Shown: positions 1 to 5,319 of the stretch, piece after piece | How the letters are laid out: each line of letters begins with the position of its first letter | How positions within the stretch are numbered: the first letter of the stretch is position 1 | NCBI GenBank assembly: GCA_002482715.1 | Contig: DLGN01000168.1 | Location: forward strand, 4,911-11,691 | Source: Oxalobacteraceae bacterium UBA7693 | GTDB taxonomy: Bacteria; Pseudomonadota; Gammaproteobacteria; Burkholderiales; Burkholderiaceae_D | Direction: 5' to 3' | DNA: 6,781 nt | Notes under the pieces: generated by a model | The model's input: the letters and a program-made list of their open reading frames with translations, nothing else | Told to the model about the DNA's origin: nothing | Database searches by the model: none | Made by a program: the position numbers and the translations under genes

Positions 1-797
1 GGCAGCGGTGCTGATTCATATTCGCTCAATACCGTCTTCAAAGTGCCCTGTTCCAATTCGCGTGCTATTTGGTAGGACAGCAAACGTGTGATGCCGGCGC
101 CCTTTAACACCGCAGCAATGGCACCGTCATTGCTGGTGACAGTTAAACGCGGTTTGATACGAATGGCTGCCGCATGATCGCTATCACCAAATTTCCATTC
201 GACTGAAGGACTCACACCCGCGGCGGCAACGATATGATGCTGCTTCAAATCCTCGGGTGTTTGAGGAATACCATGTTGCGCCAAATAATCCGGTGACGCG
301 CACAAGACTCGCCGCACTTGCCCCACCCTTAGCGCACGCATGCTGGAATCCGGCAGCGCGCCGATACGTACCCCGACGTCCACGCCCTCTTCCATCATAT
401 TCACGACACGATCTAAAAACAATGCAGACACATCGACCGCAGGATAACGCTGTAAGAATTCAACGATATGCGGCATGACAAATATTTTGCCGAACAAGAC
501 TGGTGCTGTGATAGTCAAATGCCCACGCGGATCGGCATTAATCCCGGCTGCCGCTTCATCGGCTTCCTGCACCTTGGCGAGAATTTGTCGTGCATCATCC
601 AAATAGCGTTGTCCAGCGTCGGTCGGCCTGACAAAGCGGGTCGTCCGATTGAGTAATTTCACACCCAGACTCTCTTCCAATGCCGCCACAGCCCTTGTGA
701 CTGCGGGTGGCGACATACCCAGACGTCTGGCTCCTGCCGCAAAACTTTCTTCCTCAGCCACCGCGATATACACCGCTATTTGATGAAACCTATCCAT
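1..797 (-). CDS. LysR-family transcriptional regulator (C-terminus cut by window edge)
   Basis: Reading the minus strand from the ATG at 797-795 gives about 265 residues without a stop, running off the left edge. LysR proteins are usually near 300 residues, so about 35-40 C-terminal residues are missing. The N-terminus is a typical winged helix-turn-helix (residues about 1-60; SFAAGARRLGMSPPAVTRAV is the recognition region), followed by the linker helix (about 60-88) and a substrate-binding domain beginning near LTITAPVLFG. The subgroup resembles the large CrgA/DsdC-like set of LysR proteins whose effectors are mostly unknown. A GGAAAG Shine-Dalgarno lies 5 nt before the ATG. The gene is divergent from the redox gene row at 978, the usual arrangement for a LysR regulator and its target (inference). 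Only one cysteine is visible (in VLCAS), so an OxyR-like two-cysteine sensor is unlikely. The family call is firm; the effector is unknown. Confidence 0.95.
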   Translation of the reverse strand, partial: MDRFHQIAVYIAVAEEESFAAGARRLGMSPPAVTRAVAALEESLGVKLLNRTTRFVRPTDAGQRYLDDARQILAKVQEADEAAAGINADPRGHLTITAPVLFGKIFVMPHIVEFLQRYPAVDVSALFLDRVVNMMEEGVDVGVRIGALPDSSMRALRVGQVRRVLCASPDYLAQHGIPQTPEDLKQHHIVAAAGVSPSVEWKFGDSDHAAAIRIKPRLTVTSNDGAIAAVLKGAGITRLLSYQIARELEQGTLKTVLSEYESAPL

Positions 798-820
798 AGA
801 TTCTTTCCGAGCTTCGCTCA

Positions 821-843
821 ATTATTCCGATTTTCGCAATAAT
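821..843. promoter_or_regulatory. Candidate LysR binding box, ATTATT-N11-AATAAT
   Basis: Perfect 6-bp inverted repeat with an 11-nt spacer; the inner tips give T826-N11-A838, the T-N11-A pattern known for LysR-type binding sites. It lies between the divergent lysR gene and the CMD gene. Its centre (832) is about 60 bp upstream of the start point expected from the -10 candidate at 880-885, a normal LysR activation position, and it overlaps the predicted start region of lysR itself, which would suit autoregulation. AT-rich repeats can arise by chance. Confidence 0.42.
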
Positions 844-845
844 CA

Positions 846-875
846 ATTGTAATCCATGAGTATTCTTCATTTCAA
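846..875 (-). promoter_or_regulatory. Sigma-70-type promoter candidate for the LysR gene
   Basis: On the minus strand, TTGAAA (complement of 870-875) is followed after 18 nt by TACAAT (complement of 846-851). Each hexamer matches the sigma-70 consensus at 5 of 6 positions. The predicted start near 838-840 gives a leader of about 40 nt before the lysR ATG at 797. Confidence 0.55.
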
Positions 876-885
876 TGACTATAGG
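857..885 (+). promoter_or_regulatory. Weak, possibly activator-dependent promoter candidate for the redox gene row
   Basis: TATAGG at 880-885 is a plausible -10 box. The hexamer 17 nt upstream (TGAGTA, 857-862) is a poor -35 box, as is common for promoters needing a LysR activator. It overlaps the lysR promoter on the other strand. The start would fall near 892, leaving a leader of about 86 nt before the ATG at 978. This is a weak call from two hexamers. Confidence 0.3.
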
Positions 886-888
886 CAC

Positions 889-900
889 AATGCATGCATT
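889..900. repeat. Perfect 12-bp palindrome AATGCATGCATT
   Basis: Self-complementary over all 12 bases, with no spacer. It sits close to the predicted start of the redox gene row, so it could be a second protein-binding site. No known operator was recognised. Confidence 0.35.
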
Positions 901-977
901 CGCTGAACACCGACAAGAAATACCGGATCAAGGCGATGCAAACCAAATCGACATTCACTTATTGAAAAGGAAATACC

Positions 978-1514
978 ATGAGCCGCATTAATCTCGTCAC
1001 CAATGAAACAGCCACGCAAGAACAACAAGCTTTGTTCGATGCGATCCAATCGCAATTGGGCGTAGTACCAAATTTTTTAAAAATCTTTGCTAACTCACCA
1101 GTGGCTTTGAAATCCTTCCTCGGCTTATACGGCGTAGCGAATGAAGGCAGCTTAGATCCTTTAACCCGTGAACGCATTGCGCTCGCTATGGCTCAGCAAA
1201 ACTCTTGCGAATACTGCCTATCAGCGCACACAGCATTAGGCAAAAAAGCGGGCTTGAGCAATGATGAAATCACGGCTAACCGCGCTGGCAGCAGCCAAGA
1301 TGCAAAAGCGGCGATCGCCGTGAAATTGGCGCGTTCCTTAGCAGAACACAAAGGTGAAATCACCACAGCAGAATTGATCGAAGCACGCAATGCAGGTTTC
1401 ACTGATGGCGATATCGTCGAGATCATTACCCACGTTGGCATGAATTTATTGACCAATATTTTGGGCAAAGCAAGCCGCGTAGAAATCGACTTCCCGAAAG
1501 TCAACTTGGCGTAA
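978..1514 (+). CDS. Peroxidase-related carboxymuconolactone decarboxylase (AhpD-like) protein
   Basis: A 178-residue cytoplasmic protein of the CMD/AhpD superfamily, the group often labelled uncharacterised peroxidase-related enzyme. Family members reduce peroxides or act as thiol-disulfide partners through a CxxC pair. The signature CEYCLSAH gives C77, C80 and H84, and E65 lies 12 residues before the first cysteine. This spacing copies Glu118, Cys130, Cys133 and His137 of mycobacterial AhpD; the histidine between the AhpD cysteines (His132) is a tyrosine here (Y79). The N-terminal VVPNFLKIFANSPVALKSFL segment is typical of the family. The start is supported by AAGGAAA 6 nt upstream. It is the first gene of the row divergent from lysR, so it is the most likely direct target. 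The decarboxylase name comes from the family and does not imply that reaction; the real substrate is unknown. Confidence 0.93.
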   Translation: MSRINLVTNETATQEQQALFDAIQSQLGVVPNFLKIFANSPVALKSFLGLYGVANEGSLDPLTRERIALAMAQQNSCEYCLSAHTALGKKAGLSNDEITANRAGSSQDAKAAIAVKLARSLAEHKGEITTAELIEARNAGFTDGDIVEIITHVGMNLLTNILGKASRVEIDFPKVNLA

Positions 1515-1521
1515 TCGTCCA

Positions 1522-1550
1522 GTGCTCAATGAAGATTTTTCATTGAGCAC
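1522..1550 (+). terminator. Perfect 12-bp hairpin after the CMD gene (attenuator or processing structure)
   Basis: GTGCTCAATGAA (1522-1533), a 5-nt loop GATTT, then the exact reverse complement (1539-1550), starting 7 nt after the CMD stop codon. No T-run follows on either strand, so it is not a standard intrinsic terminator. It could reduce read-through into the YHS gene or protect the upstream message from 3' decay. The structure is certain; the function is inferred. Confidence 0.45.
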
Positions 1551-1560
1551 AACTAGCCAA

Positions 1561-1592
1561 AGCACTTCAGCACTTAAGCACTTCACACTTTC
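1561..1592 (+). repeat. Short tandem repeat, 8-bp unit AGCACTTM
   Basis: Three adjacent copies AGCACTTC, AGCACTTA, AGCACTTC (1561-1584), followed by a decayed copy ACACTTTC (1585-1592). It lies in the leader of the YHS gene, just before its ribosome binding site at 1601-1606 (AAAGGA). Copy number could differ between strains by slippage. Confidence 0.6.
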
Positions 1593-1613
1593 ATCATTTA
1601 AAAGGAATACATC

Positions 1614-2117
1614 ATGTTTCACTCAACTTTACGTCGCACTATCTTGGCTTCCACTTTATTGGCAGCATTTGCGGTTTCCGTTGGCACGCCGCTGACTGCA
1701 CAAGCACAAGATCAAAACTCAACTGCTGCTGTCAATCTTGATACCCAAGGTGTGGCTTTGCACGGCTACGATCCAGTTGCTTACTTCACCGTGAAGGCAC
1801 CAACTTTAGGCAAGGCCGCTTACACGCATACGTTCGAAGGCGCGACCTATCGCTTTGCGTCTAAAGACAATTTGGAAAAATTTAAAGCACATCCAGCACA
1901 GTACGCACCGCAATTTGGTGGCTTCTGCGCCATGGGCGTGGTCTTGGAAAAGAAGCTCGATGGTGATCCGCAAGCATGGCGCGTGGTCGATGGCAAACTG
2001 TATTTGAACGTCAACAAAGACATTCAGAAAAAATGGTTAGAAGATGTGCCTGGTCATATCGTCAAAGCCGGCCAAGCTTGGCCATCGATCAAAAACAAAG
2101 CGCCGAAGGATCTGTAA
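1614..2117 (+). CDS. Exported YHS-domain protein
   Basis: A 167-residue protein with a Sec signal peptide: RR at 7-8, hydrophobic core about 10-24, and a likely cleavage after A31 (AQA|QD). The mature protein should be periplasmic. The YHS-domain region runs from about 46 to 110: GVALHGYDPVAYF, then FEGATYRFASKDNLEKFKAHP and YAPQFGGFCAMG. A conserved tail with VVDGKLYLNVNK and a W near 141 follows. YHS domains are thought to bind metals. From memory, this family is annotated as YHS domain-containing (seleno)protein because some members carry selenocysteine in the GGYCA motif; here that position is C105, the only cysteine in the protein. The start is supported by AAAGGA 7 nt upstream. It lies 99 bp after the CMD gene and 154 bp before grxC, with repeats on both sides. 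The precise role is unknown; a redox or metal-handling role is inferred. Confidence 0.9.
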   Translation: MFHSTLRRTILASTLLAAFAVSVGTPLTAQAQDQNSTAAVNLDTQGVALHGYDPVAYFTVKAPTLGKAAYTHTFEGATYRFASKDNLEKFKAHPAQYAPQFGGFCAMGVVLEKKLDGDPQAWRVVDGKLYLNVNKDIQKKWLEDVPGHIVKAGQAWPSIKNKAPKDL

Positions 2118-2158
2118 TTAAATCAGTAAATGAGTCTGTAATTAAGTCTGTGATCGAA
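2111..2158 (+). repeat. Tandem repeat with 12-bp period across the YHS stop codon
   Basis: Four adjacent 12-mers: TCTGTAATTAAA (2111-2122), TCAGTAAATGAG (2123-2134), TCTGTAATTAAG (2135-2146) and TCTGTGATCGAA (2147-2158). The first overlaps the last sense codon and TAA stop of the YHS gene. In another frame the array reads as an SVIK/SVNE-type repeat. It may come from local slippage and may alter the 3' end of the gene between strains. Confidence 0.6.
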
Positions 2159-2167
2159 TCACACTGA

Positions 2168-2209
2168 AGCGATTTGATCTCATCCAATGTATATCGAGAT
2201 CAGATCGCT
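2168..2209 (+). terminator. 14-bp stem-loop between the YHS gene and grxC
   Basis: AGCGATTTGATCTC (2168-2181) pairs with GAGATCAGATCGCT (2196-2209) across a 14-nt loop. The one non-Watson-Crick position would be a U-G pair in RNA. What follows (CATCTTAATC) is only weakly T-rich, so termination would be partial at best. It may separate expression of the YHS gene from grxC, or mark the end of a CMD-YHS transcript. Confidence 0.45.
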
Positions 2210-2217
2210 CATCTTAA

Positions 2218-2242
2218 TCAATTAAAGCTTGTCAATTAAAGC
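2218..2242 (+). repeat. Direct repeat TCAATTAAAGC, two copies 14 bp apart
   Basis: Exact 11-bp copies at 2218-2228 and 2232-2242 in the 154-bp gap before grxC. This could be a pair of protein-binding sites or another product of local duplication. No convincing -35/-10 pair was found with it. Confidence 0.45.
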
Positions 2243-2271
2243 GCGACTATCCAAACGAAAGAGAGAACACC

Positions 2272-2544
2272 ATGCCTGAAATCACCATGTATAGCACCGG
2301 CACCTGCCCTTATTGCGTCCAAGCACAGTTACTCTTGGATCGTAAAGGCGTCGAGGTCAATAAAGTGATGATCGATCAACTGCCACAAGAGTTCGAACAA
2401 ATGCTTGCTCGCACTGGCCGGAGAACTGTGCCACAGATTTTCATTGATGATTTGCATGTGGGCGGCTTTAGCGATTTGCACCAATTAGAGCAAACAGGAC
2501 AGCTCGATCAGCTATTACATGGCGTTGCCGGAAAGAGCAGCTAA
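2272..2544 (+). CDS. grxC: Glutaredoxin 3 (GrxC-type dithiol glutaredoxin)
   Basis: A 90-residue cytoplasmic thioredoxin-fold protein of normal length for GrxC. The dithiol active site CPYC is at 12-15. The cis-proline motif TVPQIFI has P54, and GGFSDL (64-69) is the glutathione-binding segment. The protein reduces disulfides and glutathione mixed disulfides using glutathione, and can serve as electron donor to reductases or peroxidases. The start has a GAGAGA-type ribosome binding site, and the same GAGAACACCATG context is found at the fusion reductase gene. The stop codon lies one base before the DoxX start, so the two genes are almost certainly co-translated. It may be an extra copy beside the housekeeping grxC of the genome, used for the thiol chemistry of this cluster (inference). 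Confidence 0.93.
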   Translation: MPEITMYSTGTCPYCVQAQLLLDRKGVEVNKVMIDQLPQEFEQMLARTGRRTVPQIFIDDLHVGGFSDLHQLEQTGQLDQLLHGVAGKSS

Positions 2545-2545
2545 T

Positions 2546-3019
2546 ATGCAAACCAAGCCAAGCATCTCATTGCTAAAACCCATTGTTCATGCGCAGCAAG
2601 GTTTGCAGATCTTGTTGCCAATGACGGATCTGCTATTGCGGCTTTATGTGGCTAAAATTTTCTTGATGTCCGGACTGAGTAAATTACGCGATTGGGAAAT
2701 GACCGTTTCCTTGTTCACCGACGAATATCATGTGCCGCTATTGTCGCCTGAAGTCGCTGCTTATGCAGCGACAGGTGCTGAGTTAGTTCTACCCGTGCTC
2801 TTGGTCTTGGGTCTGTTCAAACAACTTGCTTCGCTTGGTCTCCTAGCCGTCAACATTGTCGCCGTGGTCGCCTACTACAGTGTATTGCAAGACATCCCTG
2901 CTGCACTACAAGATCATATCGAATGGGGCTTGATGCTGATGTTGATTGCCTGCTCGCCGGCTAATTTATTTCAAGTTGATCACTATTGGGGTCGGCGCAA
3001 GACTAAGCATTTGTTATAA
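2546..3019 (+). CDS. DoxX-family inner-membrane protein
   Basis: A 157-residue protein with the DoxX pattern: a first membrane helix with RLYVAKIFLMSGLSKL (32-47), an amphipathic EYHVPLLSPEVAAY segment (60-73), then helices about 74-92, 96-114 and 125-140 (EWGLMLMLIACSPANLF), giving four spans. An ATG at 2519 would make it nine residues longer and overlap grxC by 26 bp. The ATG at 2546 is preferred because GGAAAGAG lies 8 nt upstream of it, whereas 2519 has no ribosome binding site. In Mycobacterium tuberculosis a DoxX protein joins a superoxide dismutase and a thiosulfate sulfurtransferase in a membrane redox complex, so links to thiol homeostasis are known for the family. The 1-bp spacing from grxC suggests the pair work together. 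The exact substrate is unknown. Confidence 0.88.
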   Translation: MQTKPSISLLKPIVHAQQGLQILLPMTDLLLRLYVAKIFLMSGLSKLRDWEMTVSLFTDEYHVPLLSPEVAAYAATGAELVLPVLLVLGLFKQLASLGLLAVNIVAVVAYYSVLQDIPAALQDHIEWGLMLMLIACSPANLFQVDHYWGRRKTKHLL

Positions 3020-3087
3020 CGATCGCGACCACAAACCCATCACAGCTGCAAGATTCTTTTACACAATCCAACATCCTGGAGAACACC

Positions 3088-4692
3088 ATGCCACGTGCAT
3101 TCGCCGCTATCAATTTCACACCTAGCGTCAAAGCTGCGCAAACCCGTTACCACAGCCGTGAAGCGAATATGGGCTTTGAGTTAGCAGACGACACGCGTAG
3201 CGATTTGACCCTGCGTGAAGCGGAATTCATCGAAGCACGTGACAGCTTTTACCAAGCGACGGTGAACGAAGATGGCTGGCCGTATGTGCAGCATCGTGGT
3301 GGGCCCATTGGCTTTCTTAAAGTCTTGGATAAAAACACCATAGGCTTTGCTGACTTTAGCGGCAATCGCCAATACCTGAGTGTGGGCAATTTGCAAGCGA
3401 ATGAGCGCATCGCCATGATCTTGATGGACTACCGCGAGCAGAGACGCATCAAGATATGGGGCCGCGTCAAAATCGTTCACGAACACGAAGCACCCGAGCT
3501 CATCGCTCGCTTAGAAATGCCAGCCTATCGCGCTCGCATTGAACGTGCTTTCATCATTACGGTCGAGGCCTGGGACTGGAACTGTCCGCAGCACATCACG
3601 CCGCGCTATACTGACCGCGACATCGAACTCTTGCTCGCGCCCATGCAGGCGGAAATCGCCACGCTCAAGCAAATGCAAAAATCCAGTGATGAAACAAAAA
3701 CGGCAAGTGCGCCGACCGTGCCAGCTGCTGGTCTTGGCAACGGTCCATTGAGTCTAGTCGTCAGCGGCATACGACAATTAACACCAAAAATTCGCGCGAT
3801 AGAACTGCGTGATCCACACGGCGCAGACTTACCCAAAGTCGAGGCTGGGGCACACCTAAAGCTTCCCGTCATCTTAAACAATGGGCAGGCTGCCGTGCGT
3901 CATTACTCAATCGCATCGAATCCGGCGCGGCGCGATATTTATGAAATCGCGGTGTTACGCGAAGATCAGGGCGAAGGCGGCTCCGCCTTTGTGCATCAAT
4001 ACTATCAATTGGGAAGCCTGCTGCATTGTGAGCTACCAAAGAATGACTTCCGTTTATCCAGCAACGCCAGATCCGCTCTCTTGATCGCTGGTGGTATCGG
4101 TATCACTGCCATTAAACCGATGGCGCAAACTTTAGCGGCAAGTGGTAATGCATTCGAGATGCACTATGCGGCGGCTTCAGAACGCGACATGGCGTTCGGT
4201 GATCGTCTACGTCGCGACTTGGGTGCTCGATTGCATTGCTATTTTTCGGATCAAGGGCAACGTCTCGCCATCGATGAATTACTGCAAAATGCCAACAAAG
4301 ACAGCGATATCTATGTATGCGGCCCGAGTAGATTAATTGATGCCGTGTTAGAGGCAGCGAAGCGCTACGGCTTTGACGAGGAGCAGGTCCATTACGAACA
4401 TTTTTCCGCCACAAAAACGAGTGAGAATCGTCCCTTTGATGTCGTACTTAAACGCTCGAATAAAGTCATACCGATTCAAGCCAAGCAAACCGTCTTGCAG
4501 GCTTTAAACGACGCTGGCGTTGATACGCTCTCCGATTGCGGAGTCGGTAATTGTGGCACCTGCGCGGTCAAAGTGCTGGAAGGTGAAGTCGAGCATCGCG
4601 ACCATGCGCTCAATGCTAAGCAACGGCAAAATAATTTGATGTGCGTATGCGTCTCTCGTGCCCATAGCGACACGATTACCCTAGATCTCTAA
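3088..4692 (+). CDS. Fusion flavoprotein: PNPOx-like domain, FNR-type reductase and [2Fe-2S] ferredoxin
   Basis: A 534-residue cytoplasmic oxidoreductase in three parts. Residues 1-195 match the predicted flavin-nucleotide-binding PNPOx-like proteins (COG3576 type): FTPSVKAAQTRYHSREA, GWPYVQHRGGPIGFLKVLD and the SGNRQYLSVGNL flavin-site region. A polar, alanine-rich linker (about 196-218) follows. Residues 220-440 form a reductase of the phthalate dioxygenase reductase/VanB type: flavin motif RHYSIAS (271-277), GGS (297-299), pyridine-nucleotide loop GGIGIT (335-340) and CGP (411-413). Residues about 450-534 are a plant-type ferredoxin with C484, C489, C492 and probably C521 as [2Fe-2S] ligands; C519 is an extra nearby cysteine. 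Electrons would flow NAD(P)H to flavin to iron-sulfur centre, then perhaps to the N-terminal flavin or an outside partner. GGAGAA lies before the ATG. No oxygenase gene is adjacent, so the acceptor is unknown. Confidence 0.92.
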   Translation: MPRAFAAINFTPSVKAAQTRYHSREANMGFELADDTRSDLTLREAEFIEARDSFYQATVNEDGWPYVQHRGGPIGFLKVLDKNTIGFADFSGNRQYLSVGNLQANERIAMILMDYREQRRIKIWGRVKIVHEHEAPELIARLEMPAYRARIERAFIITVEAWDWNCPQHITPRYTDRDIELLLAPMQAEIATLKQMQKSSDETKTASAPTVPAAGLGNGPLSLVVSGIRQLTPKIRAIELRDPHGADLPKVEAGAHLKLPVILNNGQAAVRHYSIASNPARRDIYEIAVLREDQGEGGSAFVHQYYQLGSLLHCELPKNDFRLSSNARSALLIAGGIGITAIKPMAQTLAASGNAFEMHYAAASERDMAFGDRLRRDLGARLHCYFSDQGQRLAIDELLQNANKDSDIYVCGPSRLIDAVLEAAKRYGFDEEQVHYEHFSATKTSENRPFDVVLKRSNKVIPIQAKQTVLQALNDAGVDTLSDCGVGNCGTCAVKVLEGEVEHRDHALNAKQRQNNLMCVCVSRAHSDTITLDL

Positions 4693-4709
4693 ACCCAATA
4701 AGGACACCG

Positions 4710-5183
4710 ATGAGCATCGAAACCAAACCACCTTTACCTCCTTTCAATTTAGCCAGTGCAACACAAAAAGTACGCCTAGCCGAAGACGGTTGGAATTCGC
4801 GCGACCCGCAGCGAGTCTCTTTGGTGTATACCGAAGATAGCCAATGGCGCAACCGTCATGAATTCCCCGTCGGTAGGGCTCAGATCGTCGAATTCCTCCA
4901 AAGAAAATGGCAACGCGAACACGAGTATCGACTGATCAAAGAAATTTGGGCACACGATAGTCATCGCATTGCGGTTCGCTTCGCCTATGAATGGAAAGAT
5001 GACACCGGGCAGTGGTTTCGCTCTTACGGCAATGAGAATTGGGAATTCGAAGATAATGGCTTGATGCGGAAACGCTACGCCAGCATCAATGATCTGCCTA
5101 TCAGCGAAACCGAGCGTTTGTTTCATTGGCCGCAAGGCAGACGACCTGATGATCATCCTAGCTTAAGTGAATTGGGGCTGTGA
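4710..5183 (+). CDS. DUF1348 / NTF2-like (SnoaL-type) protein
   Basis: A 157-residue cytoplasmic protein that matches the DUF1348 family (COG3558 type), a branch of the NTF2/SnoaL cone-shaped fold. Recognisable parts are KVRLAEDGWNSRDPQRV (20-36), YTEDSQWRNR (40-49), the FLQRKWQREHEYRLIKEIWA helix-strand stretch (62-81), VRFAYEWKDDTGQWFRSYGN (89-108) and YASINDLPISETER (123-136). The family is uncharacterised; the fold commonly encloses a small hydrophobic ligand and may carry isomerase, cyclase or hydrolase chemistry. AAGGA precedes the ATG. The 17-bp gap after the fusion reductase places it in the same operon, which suggests it acts on the same compound (inference). There is no signal peptide. 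Confidence 0.88.
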   Translation: MSIETKPPLPPFNLASATQKVRLAEDGWNSRDPQRVSLVYTEDSQWRNRHEFPVGRAQIVEFLQRKWQREHEYRLIKEIWAHDSHRIAVRFAYEWKDDTGQWFRSYGNENWEFEDNGLMRKRYASINDLPISETERLFHWPQGRRPDDHPSLSELGL

Positions 5184-5234
5184 AAGATCAAGTCTGACTA
5201 GCGCAATTCGAATCGGCTGATCAATTCATTTTGC

Positions 5235-5272
5235 ATCAAAGTTAACAAGTTTGCGTTAACTTTGATTATGAT
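5235..5272 (+). promoter_or_regulatory. Perfect 12-bp inverted repeat touching a -10-like box (candidate operator/promoter)
   Basis: ATCAAAGTTAAC (5235-5246) and its exact reverse complement (5255-5266) are separated by 8 nt. TATGAT, a good -10 box, begins at the very next base (5267-5272). The repeat would cover the -35 and spacer region, so a bound protein would block or shape transcription of the DUF4287 gene at 5320. The AT-rich arms and lack of a T-run argue against a terminator. No -35 hexamer of quality is seen, which weakens the promoter call. Confidence 0.45.
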
Positions 5273-5319
5273 GGCAAGCAGCACTTAGCGGTATGGACAT
5301 CAAAAACTAGGAGAAAACC

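Noticed and set aside
257..656. Two plus-strand open frames (73 and 62 residues)
   Set aside because: They lie antisense to the well-supported LysR gene and show no family features or ribosome binding sites.
1561..1592. CRISPR-like array
   Set aside because: Units are only 8 bp, directly adjacent with no spacers; it is a simple tandem repeat.
1976..2167. Plus-strand open frame of 63 residues ending in SVIK-type repeats
   Set aside because: Mostly a shadow of the YHS gene in another frame; the repetitive tail is explained by the 12-bp tandem repeat.
2229..2250. Promoter for grxC starting with TTGTCA
   Set aside because: The -35-like box is good but no acceptable -10 box lies at 16-18 bp distance.
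2519..2545. Upstream ATG for the DoxX gene, nine codons longer
   Set aside because: No ribosome binding site and a 26-bp overlap with grxC; the ATG at 2546 has GGAAAGAG at good distance.
4776..5156. Minus-strand open frame of 126 residues
   Set aside because: It is the antisense shadow of the DUF1348 gene, which has clear family motifs and operon spacing; the shadow protein resembles nothing known to me.
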